From: Rudanella sp.
Lineage (GTDB): Bacteria > Bacteroidota > Bacteroidia > Cytophagales > Spirosomataceae
NCBI GenBank assembly: GCA_026785985.1
Contig: JAJAYX010000266.1
Span: 1-8,116, forward strand
Reading direction: 5' to 3'
Length of the DNA stretch: 8,116 nt
Shown piece by piece: positions 1-5,040 of the stretch. The position numbers and the translations under genes were made by a program. Below the pieces are notes generated by a model, which saw only the letters and a program-made list of their open reading frames with translations, was not told where the DNA came from and made no database searches. Every line of letters begins with the position of its first letter. Position 1 is the stretch's first letter.

Positions 1-831
1 ATATTAACCTTTCCGTTGGAATCTTTGCCTTTTTTGGTCGTGATAATAACCACGCCGTTGGCGGCCCGCGTTCCCCACAACGCTGCCGCCGATGCGCCTT
101 TCAGCACTTCCATGCTCTCGATGTCTTCGGGGTTGATGTCGTTGATGCGCGACTGCTGCACGATCCCGTTACCGGCTGCGGTGCCGAGATTATCGCTGGC
201 ATTGCTAACGGCAACGCCCATCCACGATGAACAGCGGTTGGGCGTTGCCATTGATGGTGTTTTGCCCCCGAATCTGGATGTAAGCCCCCGCGCCGGGGTC
301 GCCCCCGTTGCGGGGGATGAGTACGCCGGCAACCTTGCCACTCAAGCCCGTAAGCAGGCTCGTTTCGCCGGTTTTGGCAATGTTTTTTCCTTCGACGGTG
401 GCGATGGACGAGGCAAATTTGTCGCGCTCGGCCTTGATGCCGAGGGCGGTAATAATGACTTCGCCCAATTGCCGGGTGTCGGTTCGGAGCTGCACGTTGA
501 TTGTCGTTCGCCCGCCGATGGTCTCTTCCAGGGTTTGCATCCCCACTGCCGAAAAGACCAGTGCGGTGGCGGAATTAGGGATGGTCAGCCGGTATTGTCC
601 GTTGGCGTCCGTTATGGTGCCGGTGGTGCGGTTCGGCCGGTTCCGCTCCGGTATGCCGGACCACGGCGTGTCGGCCGACGCGGTTCCGGCGTCTTTAACC
701 GTCACCGTCACCCCCGAAAGCCCGCCTGTTCCCTCATCTGTATTCACGGTGCCGCTCACGCCACGTTGTGCGTACAGGAGCGAACCACTCAGTAGTACCA
801 TTAACAGACCTAATAGTAGTGTTTTTTTCAT
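1..831 (-). pseudogene. SusC/RagA-family TonB-linked outer-membrane receptor, N-terminal part, frameshifted
   Basis: This is the first quarter or so of a SusC/RagA-type TonB-dependent receptor, which imports glycans or peptides across the outer membrane with a SusD-like lipoprotein. I chose the ATG at 831 because it starts a clean signal peptide (MKKTLLLGLLMVLLSGSLLYAQ without its last residues); an in-frame ATG at 921 would add 30 residues of non-signal sequence. A carboxypeptidase-D regulatory-like domain follows (about residues 24-120, with TDANGQYRL), then the family's LGEVIITALGIK linker and the plug start ([32 protein letters not shown]). At codon 205 the frame is lost: removing one G from the GGG read at 217-219 restores [14 protein letters not shown] and then [20 protein letters not shown], which stays open to the window edge. 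As written, translation stops at 205-207 after 208 residues. The break is a real mutation or a homopolymer error. The SusD partner would lie off the left edge. Confidence 0.85.
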
Positions 832-1093
832 TAATGTGCTTGTGAAAGGTGAGCATTCTGCAACCGATTTGCTGTCAATAGTGCGTAAACAGTATAAGCC
901 ACTCTGGTTATAATTGTTCATAAAGTATGGGTATGAATTGCTCTATTTGCTGATGGTATTGCAGAGCAGCAGGCCAACCCAACTGCGGTACGGAGGTTAT
1001 CCACAAACGACGCACTGGCCGCTACAGAAACGCTGGCTTCCAGCGAGTAGTCGCCGGTAAGCCGTAATGTGGTTGGGTTGGTATTCGCCGTAC
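832..1093. other. Stretch upstream of susC without a recognisable gene
   Basis: No convincing complete gene is present. On the minus strand two short open frames have protein-like composition but no start codon. One is open from 1142 to 918 (contains INPQLSTANTNPTTLRLTGD and SLEASVSVAASASFVDNL). The other runs 1021-908 and ends with GWPAALQYHQQIEQFIPILY and three more residues before its TAA. They could be parts of one decayed gene joined by a slip near 985, but I recognise neither. The 76 bases just before the susC ATG (832-907) should hold its promoter and leader; I could not find a convincing Bacteroidota TTTG / TAnnTTTG pair there. Confidence 0.4.
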
Positions 1094-1337
1094 TTAATTG
1101 GGGGTTGATGCCTGTGCGTCCCGGTGGGGCCTGAACGTTCAGTTAATTCGTTCGCCAACCGGACGGGCGGTTTTCAGCACGGCGTGTTCCCAGTCCTCCT
1201 GACAGCCCAATACCGACCCGCTTTTCAGGTCATAATCAACCCTTTCTCCGCTGGCTTTATGGAGCAGCTTGAACCGGCGGGTGCTGCCTAAACTCAGAGA
1301 GGTAATGGCTGGTCGTTCTCCAATTTGGGGGCTAATG
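1094..1337 (-). pseudogene. alkB: alkB-family 2-oxoglutarate dioxygenase, C-terminal half of interrupted pseudogene
   Basis: The minus-strand frame reads PQIGERPAITSLSLGSTRRF, KLLHKASGERVDYDLKSGSV, then EDWEHAVLKTARPVGERIN. These match the C-terminal core of AlkB-type Fe(II)/2-oxoglutarate DNA/RNA demethylases: the SLSLG-RRF strand, the distal iron histidine (W-E-H) and the RxNxTFR motif that binds 2-oxoglutarate. The last motif reads R-I-N-stop-T-F-R: TGA at 1139-1141 sits where AlkB has Leu, explained by one T-to-G change in TTA. About four residues also seem missing between SGSVL and CQEDW, where relatives usually have a VM-G-type stretch. The N-terminal half lies beyond the IS607 element at 3334-3559. 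Joining the halves needs a one-base correction in the C run at 1327-1331 (minus strand). The gene is dead in several ways; the family call is firm, the exact substrate is not known. Confidence 0.8.
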
Positions 1338-1345
1338 ATCTGAGT
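1338..1345 (+). repeat. Left border octamer ATCTGAGT
   Basis: ATCTGAGT at the left junction is identical to 3326-3333. Read on the minus strand it contains the CTCAGAT that belongs to the alkB histidine-serine-aspartate codons, so the left copy still looks like target sequence on its alkB side and element sequence (TATAATATATAAAC) on its other side. Confidence 0.6.
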
Positions 1346-1369
1346 TATAATATATAAACTATTGTGAAC

Positions 1370-1417
1370 AAATATACACATTTCCTTTGACTTTAAAGAA
1401 TTTTGTGTAGATTTACG
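1370..1417 (+). repeat. Left-end TGTGTAnnTTT motifs (one inverted, one direct)
   Basis: An inverted copy lies at 1370-1380 (AAATATACACA, the complement of TGTGTATATTT) and a direct copy at 1403-1414 inside TTTGTGTAGATTTACG just before the tnpA start. The direct copy matches TTTGTGTAAGTTTAGCG at 3299-3315 near the right end. Short repeats shared by both ends fit recognition sites for TnpA, whose MerR-type domain binds DNA at the element ends in this family. The role is inferred. Confidence 0.4.
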
Positions 1418-1419
1418 GC

Positions 1420-2019
1420 ATGGTATCTATCACAGAAGCTGCCGATTTGTTGGGTGTAACCCCTAAGACGCTCCGGGAATGGGAAAAAACAGGTAAAATT
1501 AGTGCTACCCGAACTGAAGGTGGGCATCGTCGCTATCAGGTAGCCGAGTTGCTTGGCTCTCGAACCGACAAAGCCATCACAGTCGCCTACGCCCGCGTAA
1601 GTAGTCACGACCAGAAAGATGATTTAGACCGCCAGAAACTTGTACTCGAAAGCTACTGTGCAGCTAAAGGTTATGAGTTTGAGATTATTTCTGATTTGGG
1701 TTCGGGCATGAACTACCGAAAGAAGGGACTTAATCGGCTCATTAAGCTGCTGTGTTCGAGCCAGATAGATCGACTCGTGATTACCCATAAAGACCGATTG
1801 TTGCGGTTTGGCTCTGAACTCATTTTCACGCTTTGCGAAATCTACGGCTGTGAAGTGGTCATTATCAATCGCTCTGCGGACAATTCTTTTGAAGAAGATT
1901 TGGCTCAGGACGTGTTGGAAATCATCACCGTTTTCTCGGCTCGATTGTATGGGTCTCGAAGCCACAAAAACAAAGCGTTGGTGGCTAAGCTCAATGAAGT
2001 GGCACAGGAATTGAAATAA
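1420..2019 (+). CDS. tnpA: IS607-family serine recombinase TnpA
   Basis: This is the transposase that excises and inserts the element through a covalent phosphoserine intermediate. Residues 2-40 form a MerR-like helix-turn-helix (SITEAADLLGVTPKTLREWE, then GGHRRY) that should bind the element ends. The catalytic serine recombinase domain begins at about residue 53 with YARVSSHDQKDDLDRQK; Ser61 is the likely nucleophile with Arg59 beside it, and the conserved DRLLRFG arginines lie at 125-131. The protein is 199 residues, the usual length for IS607 TnpA, without the long C-terminal DNA-binding domain of resolvases. The ATG at 1420 gives exactly the family's N terminus. The frame is unbroken and all expected catalytic residues are present, so it is probably active. 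The start codon lies 82 bases inside the left border, and the leader is AT-rich. Confidence 0.95.
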   Translation: MVSITEAADLLGVTPKTLREWEKTGKISATRTEGGHRRYQVAELLGSRTDKAITVAYARVSSHDQKDDLDRQKLVLESYCAAKGYEFEIISDLGSGMNYRKKGLNRLIKLLCSSQIDRLVITHKDRLLRFGSELIFTLCEIYGCEVVIINRSADNSFEEDLAQDVLEIITVFSARLYGSRSHKNKALVAKLNEVAQELK

Positions 2020-2028
2020 TAACCCGGC

Positions 2029-3297
2029 ATGAAGTCGATTAAGATACGTCTTGAACTTAACAATACGCAGGTTACGCTGGCCCGTAAGCATTCGGGCGTG
2101 GCGCGTCATGCGTATAATTGGGGCGTAGCTATCTGCCAGCAGGCGTATGAAAGTAAGGAGAAAATTCCATCTGCGATTGACCTCCATAAACGGCTGGTGG
2201 CCGAGGTGAAGTCGGAACACGCCTGGTACTACGAAGTCTCCAAATGCGCGCCCCAGCAAGCCCTGAGAAACCTCCAGACCGCCTACACCAACTTCTACCG
2301 TATCCAGAAAGAGTCCGGCTACAAAAAAATTAAACAGGTACGGCGTGGTGGCAGGATGCTGGCCGTGCTGGAAGGCTTGCCGCAGTTCAAGAAAAAAGGC
2401 CGACGCGATAGCTTTTATCTCGACGGAAGTATCCGCGTCTCCCCCTGCGGAAAGAAACTGAAACTACCCCACCTAAGCTGGGTACGCCTGAGCGAGTCGG
2501 TCGATCCGGCAACGGTGATTACCAGCGTGTCAATTTCCCGCATTGCTGACCACTGGTTTGTCTCCGGAACGCCGGACCGCTTTAAAGTGCCTTTTGAGCC
2601 GGTAGTCACGACCAAGCCTTACGGGGCGGTCGGCGTTGATCTGGGCATTAGAACACTGGCAACACTTTCAGATGGGACTGTCTTTGAAGCCGTTAAGCCC
2701 TATAAACGTTACAAACGCAAACTGAAGCTGGCCCAGCGTAAGGCCAGCAAAAAACACATAAAAGGTCAGAAACAACAAAGTGCCAACTACAAAAAAGCAA
2801 CCAGAAAAGTAGCCCGGATTCATGCCCGGATTGCCAATATCCGCGCTGATGCGCTGCACAAACTCACCACCCATCTGGCCAAAAACCACCGCCAGGTTGT
2901 GATCGAGGACCTCAACGTGTCGGGCATGACTAAGAACCACAAGCTGGCATCGGCTATTCTGGACGGTGGCTTCTCTGAGTTCCGAAGACAACTCACTTAC
3001 AAAGCCGACTGGTACGGCTCTGAGGTGGTAGTCGCGGACAGGTGGTTTGCCAGTAGCAAGACCTGTTCAGGCTGTGGCGTGAAGAAAAAAACGTTGACGC
3101 TCTCCCAGCGAAGCTACAACTGCGAAAGCTGTGGGCTGTCTTTGGATCGGGACCTGAATGCGGCAATCAATTTAACACAATATCCAACCGCGAGTTACGC
3201 GGGGGTGGCCTGTGGAGCGGCAAACAACCCGTCCGATTTGTCGGACGGGGTCGCTACGAAGCAGGAAGCGAACAGCAGTCTGCACCATCAGGTATAG
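2029..3297 (+). CDS. tnpB: TnpB RNA-guided nuclease of IS607-family element
   Basis: TnpB proteins are RuvC-fold nucleases guided by an omega-RNA made from the element's own 3' end, and are ancestors of Cas12. The 422-residue frame is full length. Its N terminus (KIRLELNNTQ, then HAYNWGV) is typical of the family. The split RuvC site appears complete: Asp204 in GVDLGIRTLATLSDG, Glu293 in VIEDLNVSGM, and Asp375 in LDRDLNAAINL. Between the last two lies a four-cysteine zinc ribbon (C346-x2-C349 and C365-x2-C368). The basic stretch at about 225-265 (YKRYKRKLKLAQRKASKKH) fits nucleic-acid binding. The start is 9 bases after the tnpA stop, so the two are co-transcribed. The last 35 or so residues (from about YAGVACGAANN) are low-complexity and are encoded by DNA that folds into strong hairpins, so the sequence there is probably shaped by the RNA. 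No truncation is seen. Confidence 0.95.
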   Translation: MKSIKIRLELNNTQVTLARKHSGVARHAYNWGVAICQQAYESKEKIPSAIDLHKRLVAEVKSEHAWYYEVSKCAPQQALRNLQTAYTNFYRIQKESGYKKIKQVRRGGRMLAVLEGLPQFKKKGRRDSFYLDGSIRVSPCGKKLKLPHLSWVRLSESVDPATVITSVSISRIADHWFVSGTPDRFKVPFEPVVTTKPYGAVGVDLGIRTLATLSDGTVFEAVKPYKRYKRKLKLAQRKASKKHIKGQKQQSANYKKATRKVARIHARIANIRADALHKLTTHLAKNHRQVVIEDLNVSGMTKNHKLASAILDGGFSEFRRQLTYKADWYGSEVVVADRWFASSKTCSGCGVKKKTLTLSQRSYNCESCGLSLDRDLNAAINLTQYPTASYAGVACGAANNPSDLSDGVATKQEANSSLHHQV

Positions 3298-3298
3298 A

Positions 3299-3315
3299 TT
3301 TGTGTAAGTTTAGCG
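3299..3315 (+). repeat. Right-end TTTGTGTAnnTTTA motif
   Basis: TTTGTGTAAGTTTAGCG just after the tnpB stop repeats the left-end sequence at 1402-1417 (TTTGTGTAGATTTACG), and resembles in inverted form the motif at 1370-1380. It lies about 11 bases inside the right border. A binding site for TnpA is the natural reading, but it would also be the last part of the omega-RNA scaffold. Confidence 0.4.
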
Positions 3316-3325
3316 TAACGGTACA

Positions 3326-3333
3326 ATCTGAGT
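3326..3333 (+). repeat. Right border octamer ATCTGAGT
   Basis: Second copy of the 8-bp sequence at 1338-1345. On the minus strand it continues directly into alkB codons (CAC TCA GAT, the His-Ser-Asp of the iron-binding motif), so it marks the right junction of the insertion. Confidence 0.6.
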
Positions 3334-3559
3334 GTCAGCCAATCGAGTCTTTCCCGGTCACGTACCGATTGCCAACGGCAAAACCGAACGCCAGTCGGCA
3401 CACCACCTGAATCCGGTCGCGGGCTTCGAGCAGAAAATCGGGCCGGAGTTCGGCTTTGAGTAGTGCGCCCCGGTATTTGTACTGCAAGTTATCGCCGAAC
3501 AGGGATTCTTCAGGCGGCACGGGGATTTTTTGCCGTACATAGCAAGTACTCAGACGGTA
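3334..3559 (-). pseudogene. alkB: alkB-family 2-oxoglutarate dioxygenase, N-terminal half of interrupted pseudogene
   Basis: The minus-strand frame reads VRQKIPVPPEESLFGDNLQY, KYRGALLKAELRPDFLLEAR, and FGFAVGNRYVTGKDSIG followed by TGA-CAC-TCA-GAT. AlkB-family proteins have at this place the substrate-lid region (FGD-x-YxYxG), the helix ending in EARDRI, and N-x-Y-x-x-G-x-D-S-I-G-W-H-S-D. The match is exact except that Trp is replaced by TGA (3335-3337), a single G-to-A change. The iron-binding His and Asp codons follow immediately and then the IS607 border. The frame is closed upstream by TAA at 3560-3562 and no start codon is seen, so the usual 40-50 N-terminal residues are missing or changed beyond recognition. 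Together with 1094-1337 it rebuilds most of one AlkB. Sequence likeness to the other half is by family, so a common origin is inferred but strongly supported by the fitting junction. Confidence 0.8.
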
Positions 3560-3664
3560 TTAAGTGAAATTGACCCGACATTTACCTCCGAATTCAGCCC
3601 AAATTTTGTCTAAGGCCTCTTTCAAGGTTGCTAAACTCGTGTAATTATCCTCAGCATTCAGAAT
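3560..3664 (-). pseudogene. Orphan C-terminal coding fragment, unidentified
   Basis: A 34-codon minus-strand frame with protein-like composition has no start codon and ends in TAA at 3560-3562. It contains EDNYTSLATLKEALDKIWAE and FGGKCRVNFT. It is in the same frame as the alkB 5' half but does not look like AlkB. The ending resembles the tail of some DDE transposases of the IS630 type, which suggests an older insertion scar that removed the start of alkB. This is a guess from general pattern only. The following bases to 3797 hold no further gene on either strand that I can support. Confidence 0.3.
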
Positions 3665-3797
3665 TCACTTACTCCCTCATTAACAGGGCGGACAAAGTAA
3701 GTTCGGAAGGGTGAGGGCCTTTATATGGCACATAGATCAACAAGTTCTGACTCCTGCTGAAACCCGCAAATTGGGCAACATAAGCCTACCCAAAACC

Positions 3798-4643
3798 ATG
3801 AACAAACTACTTTTAGCAACCTTACTGATTGCTGGCTCCGTTGCCAACCTGCCCGCTCAGAAGGCCCCTGTATCGCCTGTAGGGCTTCAACTATACAGTT
3901 TCCGCAACCAATTTGCAAAGGATGTTCCCGGCACAATGGCCAAAGTTCGGGAGCTGGGCTTTCGGGAGGTTGAATTGGCAGGAACCTATGGCCTGTCGAA
4001 AACTGATTTCAAAAAACTGCTCGACCAGAATGGCCTTAAGGCCGTGAGCATGGGAGCAGGTTTCGAGCAGTTGGAAAACGGTGTTCCCCAAATTGTGAGC
4101 GATGCAAAAACGTTCGGTGCCAAATATGTTACCTGCGCCTGGATTCCGCATCAGGGAGATAACTTTACGCTCAATGATGCCGATGTGGCCGTGGAGGTGT
4201 TTAATACAGCGGGCAAACTGCTGGCCGAAAATGGACTGACTTTCTGTTACCATATCCACGGCTACGAATTTCAGAAAATGCCCGACGGCACTACCTACTT
4301 TGACTATCTGGCCAAAAACCTGAACCCCAAATATGTCAACTTCGAGCTAGACGTTTTTTGGGCCAAGATGCTCGGCGAAGACCCGGTAGCCCTGCTACAG
4401 AAATATCCGAAACGGTTTTTGCTGTCGCACCTGAAAGATCGCAAACCCGGCACGCCCGGCAGCCAAAATGGTCGTGCCGATGTTGAAACAAACGTGATTC
4501 TGGGTCAGGGCGACATTGGGATTGCCGCGTTTATGAAAGCAGCCCGAAAAGCAGGCGTTCGCCATCATTTCATCGAAGACGAATCGTCGCGCTCAGTGGA
4601 TCAAATGGCATCGAGTATTGCGTTTTTGAGGGAAGGGAAATAA
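3798..4643 (+). CDS. Secreted sugar phosphate isomerase/epimerase-like TIM barrel protein
   Basis: The protein belongs to the xylose-isomerase-like TIM barrel group (AP endonuclease 2 fold). I chose ATG 3798 because it begins a good signal peptide (MNKLLLATLLIAGSVANLPA); an in-frame ATG at 3711 would place 29 polar residues before it. The mature barrel starts with SPVGLQLYSFRNQF, a standard first strand. Likely metal and substrate residues are Glu59 (VELAG), His152/His154/Glu157 (YHIHGYEF), Asp185 (FELDVFW), His211 (SHLKDRKPG) and Glu260 (HHFIEDE). At 281 residues it is of normal length. Bacteroidota export many such proteins, probably to act on sugars or cyclitols in the periplasm; the substrate cannot be read from sequence. 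It stands alone on the plus strand, and its 3' end overlaps the convergent small gene by 43 bases. Confidence 0.85.
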   Translation: MNKLLLATLLIAGSVANLPAQKAPVSPVGLQLYSFRNQFAKDVPGTMAKVRELGFREVELAGTYGLSKTDFKKLLDQNGLKAVSMGAGFEQLENGVPQIVSDAKTFGAKYVTCAWIPHQGDNFTLNDADVAVEVFNTAGKLLAENGLTFCYHIHGYEFQKMPDGTTYFDYLAKNLNPKYVNFELDVFWAKMLGEDPVALLQKYPKRFLLSHLKDRKPGTPGSQNGRADVETNVILGQGDIGIAAFMKAARKAGVRHHFIEDESSRSVDQMASSIAFLREGK

Positions 4644-4879
4644 AAAATCCGCACGGGGCCGTTGTCGTCTAATTTCCAGCCTTCGCTTTGGGCCACTTCA
4701 AAAAGTCGTTTGGCCACTTCTGCCTGATATACATTGTAGCCCCGCTCCCGGAGAGCTACTTTCACAATGGTTGTGGTGGTGCAGCCCTGCGCTAAAATCA
4801 GCGTCGTAGCTACCAACCGAACAGCCTGACGGCTGAGTTTGCCTTCGTTAGTTGGAATAGAGTGCGAAGTCGGGTTCAT
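4601..4879 (-). CDS. Small hypothetical protein, possible winged helix
   Basis: I do not recognise a named family. The 92-residue frame has an ordered pattern: a helix (LSRQAVRLVATTLILAQG), a short helix after a Thr-rich turn (TTTTIVKVALRERGY), a third helix (QAEVAKRLFEVAQSEGW) and a beta-hairpin-like end (DDNGPVRIFYFP). This fits a winged helix-turn-helix, so DNA binding is possible but inferred. There is no signal peptide or membrane segment. The last ten residues (SLKNAILDAI) are encoded within the end of the convergent isomerase gene and look like run-on sequence after a lost stop near 4631. The upstream 161 bases (4880-5040) are AT-rich and hold no other gene; they should contain its promoter. 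Confidence 0.6.
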   Translation of the reverse strand: MNPTSHSIPTNEGKLSRQAVRLVATTLILAQGCTTTTIVKVALRERGYNVYQAEVAKRLFEVAQSEGWKLDDNGPVRIFYFPSLKNAILDAI

Positions 4880-5040
4880 TAATGCTTGTTTTTATATCAA
4901 AGAAAACACCTCAAGAACGTAACCTTTGTACGTTGTATAGAGAAATTTCAGGCATTTTCTTTGCTTTTATGGGTTATCATGTGTTGAGACGAAGGAGCTG
5001 TTATATCGTCACATGAGATTTTGTGTAAGCGCTCTGTTAA

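Larger units (their letters stand above)
1338..3333 (+). mobile_element. IS607-family insertion sequence (tnpA + tnpB) inside alkB pseudogene
   Basis: The element carries the two-gene IS607 layout: a serine-recombinase TnpA with an N-terminal MerR-like helix-turn-helix, followed 9 bases later by TnpB. Both reading frames are intact. Its limits come from the split alkB gene: the 3' half resumes just left of 1338 and the 5' half just right of 3333. The 8-bp sequence ATCTGAGT is present at both borders (1338-1345 and 3326-3333), so one copy belongs to the target and the element is about 1,988 bp, normal for IS607. IS607 elements move by serine recombination through a circular form and usually leave no classical target duplication; the shared octamer may instead be the crossover region plus chance identity. 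No long terminal inverted repeats are visible, also as expected. Confidence 0.85.
3188..3353 (+). ncRNA. Putative omega-RNA (reRNA) overlapping tnpB 3' end, with guide from flanking DNA
   Basis: The tnpB 3' end contains three perfect short hairpins: CCGCG/CGCGG with loop AGTTA (3188-3202); a 9-bp stem CCCGTCCGA/TCGGACGGG with loop TTTG (3228-3249); and TCGCT/AGCGA (3251-3271). In known IS200/IS605 and IS607 elements this region gives the TnpB scaffold RNA, which ends at the right element border and reads the next 16-20 bases as guide. Here the guide would begin close to 3334 with GTCAGCCAATCGAGTCTTTC, which is alkB sequence. The exact 5' end and the scaffold/guide border are not visible; if the crossover lies at the left side of the octamer, the guide would start at 3326 instead. 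Confidence 0.5.

Noticed and set aside
16..913. Long plus-strand frames opposite susC (16-795, 308-913)
   Set aside because: Antisense shadows of a recognised SusC sequence; no domain or signal of their own.
832..921. Upstream in-frame ATG (921) as the susC start
   Set aside because: It adds 30 residues without signal-peptide character before a perfect signal peptide starting at 831.
1139..1381. Stand-alone 80-residue hypothetical gene on the minus strand
   Set aside because: Its first 16 or so residues are IS607 end sequence and the rest is the AlkB C-terminal core; it is a junction artefact.
1362..1389. Bacteroidota-type promoter for tnpA (TTG at 1362-1364, TTCCTTTG at 1382-1389)
   Set aside because: Spacing is roughly acceptable but the -7 box has a mismatch at a key base and the region is AT-rich, so the match is too weak to list.
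1624..2259. Minus-strand frame opposite tnpA/tnpB
   Set aside because: Spans the tnpA-tnpB junction in antisense and shows no domain.
2029..3297. A Cas12-type effector with a CRISPR array
   Set aside because: Length, partner TnpA and IS607 context identify TnpB; no repeat-spacer array is present anywhere in the window.
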